Source: Cryptomeria japonica (taxonomy: Eukaryota; Streptophyta; Pinopsida; Cupressales; Cupressaceae). From it: a stretch of 64,000 nt of DNA. Of the stretch, positions 11,576-21,859 are shown in pieces. The stretch is from assembly GCF_030272615.1 (NCBI RefSeq), contig NC_081413.1:551951136-552015135 (forward strand). Direction: 5' to 3'. The stretch's first letter is position 1. Every line of letters begins with the position of its first letter. Made by a program: the position numbers and the translations under genes. The notes under the pieces were generated by a model. That model saw only the letters and a program-made list of their open reading frames with translations. It was not told the DNA's origin and searched no databases.

Positions 11576-14500
11576 GTAAGTTATCTACACATTTATTATA
11601 TTGTTGGAAATATAATCTTTATTACAGAATTTCTGCAATTCTAAATTTAGAATATCTTTTGCCTTACGAAAATTGTAGTCATCTACACTTTGATTCCTTA
11701 AAAGTACAATAAGAAGTTATATGATATAATATAAAAGATTAAATAAATAGATAATTTAAATCTATTTGCTAATAAAAATTCTTTTAACTAATCATTATGT
11801 AATATTTTAAGTTATAAAGATAATATTATAGTAAAATAACATATATGCATGTGAGTGTTAAATAATTGATTTTAAATTATATTATTTAAATCTAATTTTA
11901 TGTACATAAGTTATATATTATATTAATTACGTAAATAATATTATATAATTAATAAAATATTTTAAAAATTATAAGATAATTTAGATATTCAACAATAAAA
12001 TAAATATAAATAAATAAATTTTAGCTAAGACTTCTATAATCCATTCAAAATCTATTAGATGAATTCTATACTATTATTTCTAAAAGCTTTACTACTTAAG
12101 ATTGAGGTTGAATAAGGGTTATAGAAAAAGTGATGAGTTAGAGTTAAATTATGATTGCAATTTAAATAGGGTTAGGTAAGGGTTCAAATAAGGTTTGGGT
12201 TCGGGTTTATTAGGGTTACCGTTCAAATTCAATTACCCAGAAACTTCAATATTTTTATACATCTATCCTCTGCCATCCCTATTGTACGGATCATCCATGT
12301 ACCCACGCACACCTCCGGAAACAGTTCCACCTTTTCTCCTGCCATCATGGAAAGGAAAAGAGGAGGCTGCGGGGCATGTTTTTTTTTAAATAATTTTTTG
12401 AAAATCAAAAGCCCCACCTTAGTATAGTTAAAATTAAAATAATATAATATAATAATTATAATTAATAATATATTGAACAAAATTTTTAATCAAGACAATC
12501 TAAATATCAATAAAAATTTTACCCTTAAAATTACTTTTTACTTACAAATTTTTATATTTTGAAGAGAAATACTAATATTACTCACACCATAATGTTATTA
12601 TCATTTATTATATTATATTATTTTAATTTTAACTATACTAAGGTGGACTTTCGCTTTTAAAAAAATTATTAAAAAAAACATGCCTCCGCAGCCTCCTCTT
12701 TTCCTATCCACGATGGCAGAAGAAAAGGTGGAACAGCAAGGGAGAAAACCGCAAGGCAAACACGACATGGCAAACGGTAAAATGTTACTGTTTTCGGAGG
12801 TGGGAGTAGTTACACGGATCCGTATCCGTAGACCAGGTATGGCAGAGGATAGATACCTAAGGTAGGGGCCATTTTGCTCCCGGGATAGCCCGTGCCTAAA
12901 GTTTGCCTTTCCCACCTGTTGAGGAAAGCTACATTTTTTGACTTGCCAAACTTCCGTCCTCTTTCCACCTTTGGTCCACATTACAATCGATGGAAAATGA
13001 ACCACTTTATAGATATTTTCAGGTCTACCACATACACATTTTCTTCCTTATCTCTGAGTCATATACAGCACAGAACACAGTCGTACAATTGAAAGGATAG
13101 GAGGAAATTATCACCTAGATATATTGCGCTTGCGTTTTTCACTTGCCAAACTTCCGTTCTCTTTCCACCATGATGGAACCAGCTGGGGTGAACTTCTATC
13201 TTTGACAATTCATGGAAAATGAGCCATCGGTTGTTATAAAAATTTGAGCTGGACTGCAATTCTCTCTTTGTCCCATATTCACAACCAATGAAAAATGAAC
13301 CTGGGATTATGTTAATGTGAATGGTAGTAATAATAAAGTTGAGCTGGGATGCAATTTTATCTTTGCCCCACATTGACAATTCATGGAAAATGAGCCATGG
13401 CCTCCTATAAATACCAGATCTGAAAGAGGGGAATGCCAAAGAGAAAAGCCCTTCTTATTCAATGATATAAGCCAGATTGAGGGTCTAATTCCGGTTTTAG
13501 AGGAGCTATTGAAGATCGCGGTAAATTATCAACACATATGTTTAATATTGTTAGAAATAAAATCTTGTACTATAGGAATTTAGATGCAATTCTACTTTTT
13601 TTATTATCTTTTCCCTAACAACAATTTTAGAATTTTAATTGTACTGTAGGAATAAATATGGTTTTGTCTTATACAGTCGGGAGAGAGGAGTGATGGAGGA
13701 TCTAATACAGCGGCAGCTTCTTATATCCATGATGCCCAAAGAATCCTGGAGATGCTAGATACACGCATTGGCAAGCGTCCTGTAACGGTAAAATTTCAAT
13801 TTCAGAACTATATAGTTAGCTGGTGATAATACTCCTCTCTGATTTGCTCCTAGCCAGTTATAAATGGTTGGATGGCTGTAACTCTAAACATTTGAAAGAT
13901 AAATTCTTTTGCTTGTCATATCTAATATATTCTTGGATAATTTCTGTACAGAAAAATCCTACGGATAGCGTAATTGAAGAGATTGAAAAAGTTTGTATAG
14001 AAGTGCTCAAAGGCTCGGAGAAAATTCCTAAAGTAGGAATGGCACTTTGTATGTTGGGATCTGTATTGGAGAGATTTAGTAAGATGTCTGACAACAAGAG
14101 TGAGTACCTTGTAGTTTTGAAAAGGATGCTTAATCTTGGGAAGCAAATTCTGCAGTTGAATGAGCAAATTCCAGAGCAGAAGCAGAAACTAATTGAGGGA
14201 ATTCAGTGCATTGTTGAAGGAAGTATCATGTGCATCTCCCAACTTGCAAGAGCCAACATTTTCAGGTCAGTTCAACAATTTGATGTATACAACTTTTGTT
14301 GCTGCAAGTAATATTTTAAACGATCTTTTAAGAAAAAAATACTTTTAAGCAAATTAAAACTTCAAAATTCTGATTGTTAATTTTTTTTCCTTTTTTTCCT
14401 CGGGATGATGTTGGATTGATTTTTCTTCATAATGCTAAGAGTTTGTAAGTGTAGTTCCTAGAACCATACTAGATAAGAGTTTGTGAATATAGTTCTCACA

Positions 14501-17500
14501 AATTTGAGCGAGCTAGATGATAGAACTATCCATTTTGAGTTGAAATTAGATATCATTGCTATTTGTTACATTCAAGTACTTATTGATTTATAGATCATTT
14601 GTAGATCATTATTTCTTGCCAATGTATTCCTCTGAGAACCACTTCTACCTGTTCCCCTCCATTCCTCATTGCTTGTTTTTTCTTTTAACAGAAAAAAATA
14701 ACTGCTTCATTAATGCTGCCATCATTTTCTTTAGGTTTATTCTTTCTGATGAGGATTTCTTCTATTCCTAGTTTTCCATGATGGTTTATATGTAAAATCC
14801 TCCTTTGTGGCACACCCCTTTACCCTTGTAACAAGGACATCATAATTTGGATTTTGATCACTCTTCTCACAAATCTGAAATTCATAGTCAAAAGGGTAAT
14901 GGAGCTTTTCTACAACTCTTTCAAATTCATCTATGCAGAACCCCTTAAACGTTTTGTTATTGTTTGTAATGTTTATAAATTCAGGGAACACAAGATTTTT
15001 TTTTAAAAACTTCAATCGCCAAATGTTTATCTGATCTGCAGTCTGTCTGTACAGATAGTGATCCCTAGAACGGAGATCCCCAAAACCTTGTTTTGCCGGC
15101 TCTGCCCTCTAGAAAATCGTGTGTTCTCTGTTTTGCTAGCCTTGCCCTCTGGAGATTCGTGCATTCTCTGGTATTGATATTTGCGAATTGCCTCTGCAAC
15201 CACCTGCAGTCCCAATCATCGAGCGCCAAAAAAACTTTGCATAAATATTGTGGGTAAAAAATGTTAATTGGTTTACACAGCAAAACGAAAAAATCTTGAA
15301 ATAAAAGTAAATTGTGATTGGCTGTCTAAAATTGGTTTAAAAAAATGTTTAATGCAGATCTCTCCCCTATAGTTCCTTGGCAGGAACTAATAATTTTATT
15401 AGTAGGAAAAAAAAAAACCTTTTTCTATCATTTTCTTTTCCAAGGCAGAGATGGTCATCTTTTCTACTCTGTTTTTTAAAACTAATATGAATTTATCAAA
15501 TATGAGCCCTCCCAAAGATCTCAATTTCTGTTGTAGCTTTACTCCCTACAAGTGCAACATCATTTTGGACCACCTCTAATGACGGTTTACATTCCTTTTC
15601 ATTGCAATCTTTGAACTTTTCTATTATCTCACTATTATTATCAATATTTTACTCTTCTTCAAAGTAAAATTCCTCAACATCTTCATCCCACTCATCCATC
15701 TCCTCTAGCTGAAATGCTTTTCCAATCGCATTTAAGCATTGATAATTCTATTAACTCATCATGAGAGTTAGTTTTTCCCTATTCTAGCAGTTCTATTCCT
15801 TGACTAATCTTAGATTTTATGGTTTTCCTCTTTGAAAACTACTCTTGCTGACAAGGGAGTATTTATTGTGACCATTTTTTCAACTTCTCACTCCTTCATT
15901 GCCTCTTACATTTTTTTTCCTTACTTTCTTATTATTGCTTGACTCATAGTACATCAATATCCACCATAACTTCTTCAACTAAAATTCTAATTTTTATAGC
16001 TTCCTTTTCTAGTCTTCTACTTTCTTGTACTCTTCCTTTGTCTTTTTTGTTATTTCAACTTGATTGTTCTCTTTTTCACATCCTAATACGAACTCTTTTG
16101 CATCAAGAACCATAACCACTATTGCCCTCTAAACTCTTGGGAATTCTTATTATGAACTATCTACTCCCTATACCTAATATCTAATTGATACAAACAATGT
16201 TTGCTGATACAAGTTAGACTATAATCTAATTGTTAATGAATTCAAATACAACCTACAAATGAAAAAGAATCAATAACTACTTATGCAAATATTAATTTTA
16301 TTGTCTAATCTATACTCTATAATTTACAATGATTCTGATGTAGAATAATATATTATTACAATAAAAAAATAAATATATAACATTTATAATAATCCTTCAA
16401 ACAAATATAAAATAAAAAAAAGTCATAAAACATATATAAAAATATATTTTAAATTTATTTATTTTAATTATGTCTCTAATCTATCCTCTCTCCCTCCGAA
16501 ACTAAACAATGTATTTATATGTACTAAAGGCGCTTCCCCTAAATTCTCCTTGCTAATTCCCCTAATTCAATGGCAAGCTCATTTTTCTATCATCATTTGA
16601 ATAGTTTTATTTGAACTGCTGCATGTGTAACTAATTAAATCCAAAAAGTTTGAGTTGAAAGGTAAAGAAGTGGATTGGTGCAATACAATAAAAATGGATA
16701 AATTGAGATATAAGATTTCAACAGCCAGAGGCAAAAATTTAGAGTTCGTGTAAAGGTGTTTCACAATCAATTTGGGTTTTAGTTATAAGTGGCCTAAATA
16801 ATAGAAGTCTTGTTTTTCTCTCTGGAATCATTATATGTCTCTGCGTTGAGGAACTATTCAATCAACATATTTAATGGAAATCCAATGTCTGGATTGTGTG
16901 ACGGTTTCTTACCGCTACAGTGAATGCCGATACTTTAAAGGCTTTTCAACTCAAAGTAGACCACTTGTATGATGACATCCAATTATCGACTACAATTGCA
17001 ATAGGGGAAAGAGTAACTGACATTGGGGACAGAGTGCCCAAGATTGCTTCACAATCTCGGAAAATCTATGCATACCAACCCAGAGGTAGGATATTTTTCA
17101 ACTTCAATGATATTTTCTTAATATGTTTTGTGTTTGCCACAGACTTTGACTGAGTTTTTCCGTAAACTTTACAGTTGGAATTGAGAGGGCACAGGAAAGA
17201 GTAATTCAGCTTCTTGATTTGAATGCACAAGTCCCAATACCAATTGTTGTGGTTGTCTATGGTTTCGGTGGGATTGGGAAGACCACACTCGCTGATGCCG
17301 TTTATGCCTACCTCAACCTCCAATCTTATAAGTATTGCAGAATTCATATGAATCAAGATTGTACCTACAATGATCTGAAGGGCCTCCAGCAACAGATTTT
17401 GTATGGATTGTTCCAAGAGAACTTGCAATTGAATAACTGTGACGAAGGCCAGGGAATTTTGCATTCATTTTGCACAAAGAATTCAAATCAACCTTTATTT

Positions 17501-19256
17501 CTATACATTGACAACGGTCTCAAAAGTACAGATCTCGAGCAACTTCTACCTAAAGGCTTGGGCAATTGCCTTCCACCGAAGAGTAGAATACTTGTCACTA
17601 CTCGAAATCTCCATGAGACAGACATATTTGTCGGCAGGGATATTCAACGCCGACAATATGATGTGAATCCTCTTCCAGAGACGGAGGCTAGAAAACTTTT
17701 GTTGGACAAAGTTTCAGACTACAATGATGAAAATAATATAGCCAACCTCCTTAAGCTGTGTGGTGGTGTTCCGCTTCTACTAGAATTAGCTGGTTCACAA
17801 TTGGCTATAAACAGGGGAAATACGAAGAATATAGTGTTAGAGATGCTTAAAGAAGGAGACAAGGTCAAGGAGAGAGATATAAGTGACCGCATGGTTGGTT
17901 TAGTGTATGATAGACTCTTGGAACCAGTTCAACAGGCCTTTTTAGATATCGCATCCTTCTTTTATAAATATTGGAGTAGTGAGTATGTGGCCTACATAGT
18001 TGGAGAGGATGAATTCAGAGGTCTAGAAGCTGCGTCATTCGTCAAGACAGATGAATACGGTAGTGTGATTGTTCATGACATAGTTCGAGCAAGAGGAAAA
18101 AAGTTGTCAGAGCAAGAGGGAAACATAATCACAGACCCTGAGACTTTATTGGAGTGTTTGAAAAATGAAGAGGTATGCCATACTTACAACTGCTTGTCAT
18201 TAATAATATGAAAATACACTGGTTATTCACAATCATAATGATGTTTATGGTTTATTTTTGTGCAGAAACTCAAAAAATTAAAAGGCATTTATTTTGGTGA
18301 AGAACGTGAACATCCAATCGAAATTAATTGCCATCATCTTAATTGTATGAGCAATTCGTTAAGAGTGTTATATTATAATCAATCACAAATAATATTCAGG
18401 GACAAATGTCATAAACCATTTGAACAACTCAGATGCCTTTGGATTAGTGGTGATGTTCCTGATTTACCAATGGAGTTTGAGAAACTTGAGCATCTCGCCT
18501 GCTACAATGGCCCATTGACGCAAGGCATGCGTTTGTATGAGGTAAGATCTGTCTTCTCCAGAGCATATTTATCGTTTCAATTAGATTTCGTTATTTTATA
18601 TAAGATAATAACACTTGACAACCTTTTTCATAATTATTGTGCAAATATGTATTTCGCACATTGAGGATTATTCCGAGAAGAGAGTTGAATATTCTAAAAT
18701 TCCTCCCAAAGTCACTCCAGCTTCTTCGCTTGTAACATTAGGCTCAGATGGTTTCAAAAATATGCAAAAATTGCCAGATGGAGTGGAAAAGCTAACAAAG
18801 TTAGAAGTCTTGAGATTATGGGATTGGCATCAATTAAAGGAACTTCCTTCCAAATTGGGAGATCTCAGCAATCTAAATTGGTTGACACTATATCAGTGCA
18901 ATGAATTGAAAGAGTTGCCTTCAAACTTTGGGCAACTTAGCAATTTGAAAACTTTGCGAATACAATTTTGTTCTGCATTAAGTGCATTACCTTCAAACTT
19001 TGGCCAGCTCAAAAATTTAGAAGAGTTAGACTTGTTCGACTGTTCTGGGTTAAAAGAGTTGCCTGCAGACTTTGGTCAGCTCAAAAATTTGAAAAAGTTA
19101 TATTTGGCAGTTTGCTCTGGGTTAGAAAAATGGCCAGTAAGCTTTGGGGATCTAACAGAGATGAAGGAGATAAATTTGACAGACTGTTCCTCAAAATTAA
19201 AAGATTCTTTGCCCGATAACTTTAAAGGAAATAATTGTTTAGTATTGAGATTATGA
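11408..19256 (+). CDS. NLR disease-resistance gene (gene span, introns included)
   Basis: The gene encodes a nucleotide-binding leucine-rich-repeat immune receptor, an intracellular sensor of pathogen effectors. Exons I can support are 11408-11575 or about 13460-13520 (alternative firsts), 13677-13787, 13952-14265, 16921-17085, 17175-18172, 18266-18541 and 18666-19256. The order is an N-terminal helical region, a linker, a full NB-ARC, then about six LRRs. No TIR domain is present. Splice phases agree for every junction except 14265 to 16921. There the upstream exon ends with two bases of a codon while the downstream exon needs only one base before it, so an exon is missing from my model or the gene is disabled. 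An AATAAA follows the stop at 19270-19275. The exons themselves carry no premature stop. Confidence 0.75.
11645..12240. other. AT-rich non-coding stretch
   Basis: This is very AT-rich sequence with many ATAATATTAT-like runs. I see no gene, LTR end or repeat unit in it. It separates the two copies of NLR exon 1 and precedes the fold-back repeat. Confidence 0.6.
12247..12860. repeat. Imperfect fold-back (inverted repeat) with AT-rich loop
   Basis: The left arm (about 12247-12450) runs from 'CTATCCTCTGCCAT' through 'GGAAAAGAGGAGGCTGCGG' to 'CCTTAGTATAGTTAAAATT'. The right arm (about 12600-12855) carries the same landmarks in reverse complement and in mirrored order. The right arm holds about 60 extra bases between the 'CCGAAAACAG' and 'TTCCACCTTTTC' landmarks. 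The loop is about 150 bases of AT-rich sequence. A fold-back transposon or MITE relic is the likely origin. Transcription across it would give a long hairpin. The arms create several meaningless reading frames on both strands. Confidence 0.85.
12937..13405 (+). promoter_or_regulatory. Repeated promoter modules upstream of the NLR gene
   Basis: A block of about 70-130 bases recurs in diverged form. 'CTTGCCAAACTTCCGT' occurs near 12942 and 13142. 'ATGGAAAATGA.CCA' occurs near 12990, 13212, (weakly) 13289 and 13382. 'GAGCTGG.(A/T)TGCAATT' occurs near 13246 and 13340. The last copy runs directly into the TATA box at 13406. The pattern suggests tandem duplication of a core promoter, with an older TATA-like TTATAAAAA at about 13235. 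Confidence 0.55.
13406..13413 (+). promoter_or_regulatory. TATA box of the NLR gene
   Basis: TATAAATA in the context CCTCCTATAAATACC lies about 50 bases before the conserved part of the nearer exon 1 and is the best core-promoter candidate in the region. Transcription would start near 13435-13445. Confidence 0.6.
13460..13520 (+). CDS. NLR exon 1, downstream copy
   Basis: The conserved part reads 'NDISQIEGLIPVLEELLKIA' and ends at donor GCG|GTAAAT in phase 0, which joins exon 2 in frame. The only in-frame ATG (13383) lies upstream of the TATA box, so a transcript from that box would have no start codon here. An exon-1 copy with its own ATG lies at 11408. Confidence 0.55.
13677..13787 (+). 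CDS. NLR exon 2, N-terminal region
   Basis: There are 37 codons between an acceptor (TTATACAG) and a donor (ACG|GTAAAA), both phase 0. The text 'SYIHDAQRILEMLDTRIGKRPVT' looks like an amphipathic helix. It was missed as a stand-alone frame because it is short. It fits in phase with the exons on both sides. Confidence 0.6.
13952..14265 (+). CDS. NLR exon 3, N-terminal helical domain
   Basis: Acceptor TCTGTACAG leads into 104 codons, and the exon ends TTCAG|GTCAGT. The text 'IEEIEKVCIEVLKGSEKIPKVGMALCMLGSVLERF' and the following 'LLNLGKQILQLN'-like helix predict a bundle of about four helices. The 'KVG.AL..LGSVL' phrase recalls the N-terminal four-helix (MLKL-NTD/HeLo/RPW8-like) bundles of membrane-acting cell-death proteins. 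That resemblance is my reading at fold level and was not tested by a search. The exon ends with two bases of a split codon. Confidence 0.6.
14737..15015 (-). pseudogene. Glutamate-receptor-like (GLR) ligand-binding fragment, antisense in NLR intron
   Basis: The minus frame reads 'FPEFINITNNNKTFKGFCIDEFERVVEKL' and then 'YPFDYEFQICEKSDQNPNYDVLV', given here in pieces. This matches the S1 ligand-binding segment of plant ionotropic glutamate receptor-like channels (the 'GFCIDVF..VV..LPY....YEF' signature). Only this segment is present; no channel membrane helices or S2 were seen nearby, and the frame loses similarity after 'VLVTRVKG'. It is probably a captured or duplicated exon piece, lying in the 2.65-kb intron of the NLR gene on the opposite strand. 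There is no sign that it is expressed. Confidence 0.6.
15091..15170. repeat. 40-bp tandem duplication
   Basis: Units 15091-15130 and 15131-15170 both begin TTTTGC and end TTCTCTG, with about nine differences. They lie just upstream (minus sense) of the GLR fragment. Confidence 0.8.
15284..16900. other. Remainder of the long NLR intron, no gene recognised
   Basis: This is T-rich and AT-rich sequence. Around 15630-15720 the minus strand has a short acidic frame ('MDEWDEDVEEFYFEEE'), and purine-rich minus-strand sequence continues to about 16100. It may be decayed coding sequence, but no family was recognised. Confidence 0.4.
16921..17085 (+). CDS. NLR exon 4, linker before NB-ARC
   Basis: The exon lies between acceptor CGCTACAG and donor CAGAG|GTAGG. 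It encodes about 54 residues ending 'YAYQPRG', the usual lead-in to the NB-ARC. It ends with one base of a codon that the next exon completes in frame (joined reading 'VGIERAQERV'). At its 5' side it needs one base from the previous exon, which does not fit exon 3 as drawn. Confidence 0.6.
17175..18172 (+). CDS. NLR exon 5, NB-ARC nucleotide-binding domain
   Basis: About 332 codons hold a complete NB-ARC. They include P-loop GFGGIGKTTLA, kinase-2 'LFLYIDNG' (a weak form of LLVLDDV, with one acidic residue), RNBS-B 'SRILVTTRN', GLPL-type 'CGGVPLLLELAGSQL', RNBS-D 'FLDIASFF' and the MHD-position motif 'VHDIVRARGKKL'. The domain binds ADP/ATP and switches the receptor on. The 'FLDIASFF' form is closer to TIR-type or RPW8-type NLRs than to classic CC-NLRs. 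Val in place of Met in MHD is tolerated in some families. The frame is fully open with canonical splice sites (TTTACAG|, GAG|GTATGC), so this exon looks intact. Confidence 0.9.
18266..18541 (+). CDS. NLR exon 6, NB-LRR junction
   Basis: There are 92 codons between acceptor TTTTTGTGCAG and donor GAG|GTAAGA, both phase 0. It begins 'KLKKLKGIYFGEE' and contains 'SNSLRVLYYN', 'QLRCLWISG' and 'LPMEFEKLEHL', the irregular first leucine-rich repeats that follow NB-ARC. Confidence 0.75.
18666..19256 (+). CDS. NLR exon 7, leucine-rich repeats and stop
   Basis: About 196 codons are present. Six repeats of roughly 24 residues follow the pattern 'LPSNFGQL.NL..L.L..C..L', with the first at 'LPDGVEKLTKLEVL' and the last at 'WPVSFGDLTEMKEINL'. 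Repeated units such as 'ELPSNFGQLSNL' and 'ALPSNFGQLKNL' show recent repeat duplication. The stop is TGA at 19254-19256. The LRR block is short for an NLR. The acceptor (CGCACATTGAG|GAT) lacks a strong pyrimidine tract, so the exact exon start is less certain than its content. Confidence 0.8.
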   Translation, partial: DYSEKRVEYSKIPPKVTPASSLVTLGSDGFKNMQKLPDGVEKLTKLEVLRLWDWHQLKELPSKLGDLSNLNWLTLYQCNELKELPSNFGQLSNLKTLRIQFCSALSALPSNFGQLKNLEELDLFDCSGLKELPADFGQLKNLKKLYLAVCSGLEKWPVSFGDLTEMKEINLTDCSSKLKDSLPDNFKGNNCLVLRL

Positions 19257-19269
19257 AGAAGAGTTATAA

Positions 19270-19275
19270 AATAAA
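19270..19275 (+). terminator. Poly(A) signal of the NLR gene
   Basis: AATAAA lies 14 bases after the stop codon. This is close, but it is the only hexamer in the near 3' flank before AT-rich sequence. Confidence 0.4.
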
Positions 19276-20000
19276 ATTGAGAACGGACTTCAAAGAATGT
19301 AATTAAATCATTCAAACTTTGAGAGGGCTTTCCATTATTTATAATATTTTTTTATATAAGGTTTGTGATTCTCAATGGTTTTCCATTTTATTTAAGTTAA
19401 ATTAATTTTCAATTGTATTTAATTAATTTATTTTTTAAATAAATTTAATATATCGATAACAAATATAATATATTAGTCTTTATTGATTTTTTAATATATA
19501 AGAGAGACATCTTATTAATTCTTATAATATCTTTAATAATTTTGATTTATATTATAATTAAGTAAATAAAATAATTCTTTAAGCAAATAGAATTAAATTA
19601 GTTTTAAAATAATTTCAAAGTAAAGTAAAATAAATATCAATAAAAATGACACTTCAATAAATAATGTAAATAAAATAAAATAATTCTCAATGTTTTTTAA
19701 ATAGATGTATTTAAGATGTGTATATTAATTTATATAACTGTATTGATTTAATTGATATTATACTTAATATGATATAATTTATTTTTATATCTAACTTATA
19801 AGAGATATATAAAAGAGATCTCACATCTTTAACTTTCAAAAATTAAAAATGTTCCATCAAACTTTTTGATCTCCAACTAAAATTAGCTAGCTACAATATC
19901 AATCACTAAAACATTAAACTATAAGAAACCATAACAAATTGTCACTCTAGTTAAAAATTCAATTAAAAACTTTCAAGAAGGGTGTCCCTTTCTCTATTCA
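19276..20000. other. AT-rich sequence downstream of the NLR gene
   Basis: Long AATTAATATAA-type runs are present. No gene, LTR end or repeat unit was recognised. Confidence 0.6.
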
Positions 20001-21859
20001 CTTGCCAGCCATGGATCTAATACCAACCATCGAAAATAAGATAGAAATAAACAATAAAAGTGTGTTGAAAACTTAATGCATCCAAGTTTGTTAACCATGA
20101 TAAGTCAAATGCAAATAACCAAAAAAGAGATGCAACCATAACATGAGATATATGTGGAGAAATCCTTGCAAGAAAAAACTCCACACCCAAAGAGATCTAA
20201 GTTGTTTTAATCTATCAACAGTGAGTTACATCAAAACATATATCTCTCTAAATTATTGAAACACTTTTTCTCTATTACAACCAACAAAATAACCTATGAA
20301 CCTCCTACTCGAAGCTCTAATTTATACAAATAACAAAGAAAAACATGGGATGGTTTTGATTAACCATTTAAAAACCCAAAGGACTTATGGCATCCAAATT
20401 GGTTGGACTAAGTCCCAACACTCACCTTGGTATAACATGCCTTTGATTAGCATATGTCAAAAGATAAAGGACCAAAAAGTAGCCACAAATATTTTTGGTC
20501 CATTCAGGTGATAATTTGAGTGCATCATAACATGCCCACATTATGGCTTCATAGAGATGAGCCTAGGATGATCATTATTGTTGAAAATGAGGTGAAGAAA
20601 GCTTGCAATACAAACTAAGATGTATGTTCAACTTCAAATCTAAAATTAATTTTACCAAATTTGAAACATAAGTGTGATTGCACTATTCAACATAAATGAA
20701 AAATCAACAAACCAATAAGATGTCAAATTTAAGTGGAGAAACCCTTTCCAAAAAGAACATCACTAGAGAAAGAGGGAAGTATATTATTAATATTCAAAAG
20801 ATAGATAATGATAATAATACATTGCACTTCACTTCCCCAACCCAACCTAGTAGCATTTCGATACCTGCAAATAACTCACATGAAACTACTATGGCATGGC
20901 TCCAATTTATAGAAAACTGAGAGAGAGAAAACCACAGTTGTTTCTCAAAATAATAAGCAAGAAACCACTTGTGAAAGCCCATGCTTCAAAAATTAGAAAT
21001 CCATGAGACAAAATTAAATATTACTTTCCCTCAAATGGCTCCAACATGGGTGCCTAAACCATAGCCACTTTAGCTTCTTTAATGTTCCATATATCCCTGA
21101 TGATTCTTTGGATCACCCCACACTTATGTTTCACCTTTAAATCTTGGGTACCCAAAGAAAAACTCTTTATATCCCAATGTGTATGCTTAAGAGAGGAAAT
21201 TTTTTTCATCTTGACTTATTGTTATCACTATTATATGTTCACCTCTTGAAAATGTAATTATAATTTTTCATAAAGTACAAATATTTAATATTTTTATCTC
21301 ATGTCTTAGGGAACATGGAGACATATGAATGGCATATGATTTTTAAGGTTAATTTCATCTTATCCTAAGAAATATCAAGCTACAATGTGCTTTCATTTTT
21401 TATCATAAAGTCAAATTTTTAAAGATAATAAGCTCATTTGATCTTGACTCATACCTCTACAACCCTCAACCATGAGACATAAAAAGAATGCATGCATTTT
21501 TAGATTGATCAAGCCACCATAGAAAGTTGGCCTCGATATCTATAAGGTTGAGGAGGTAGGTTTGTATAGTTTCTAGTGTAAGAATTTTAAAAAAATTAAT
21601 AATTATTTTGATTCAATACTCTTTAATTTTTAGAAATTAAAAATCCTTCAGCAATTCATGGAAACCCTAGTGTATAATATGGATAACCAAACCCTCGGCA
21701 AACTCCTCCATCAATTCCTTTACATCCTCTTGAGATGCAAGAAAACCTAATAGGCAAAGTTAAATATAATAAAAGAGAACTCCTAACACTGATCAATACG
21801 TTAATAAATCTAAGTGGCACTAGAATCCATCATTCACAACTTGCCACTTCTTTTGAACA
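20001..21859 (-). repeat. Degenerate LTR-like debris, reverse orientation
   Basis: Two stretches (near 20060-20500 and 20640-21100) each hold an ATTTATA box (near 20317 and 20906) and a nearby phrase of the type 'GTGGAGAAA.CC(T/C)T..CAA'. These are set out as in the minus-strand copia LTR at 50952-52114. No terminal TG/CA ends or target duplications were found. The small frames within are not convincing genes. Confidence 0.35.

Noticed and set aside
12613-13005. 130-codon minus frame and other frames near the fold-back repeat
   Set aside because: Explained by the inverted-repeat arms; the counterpart arm does not keep the same frame.
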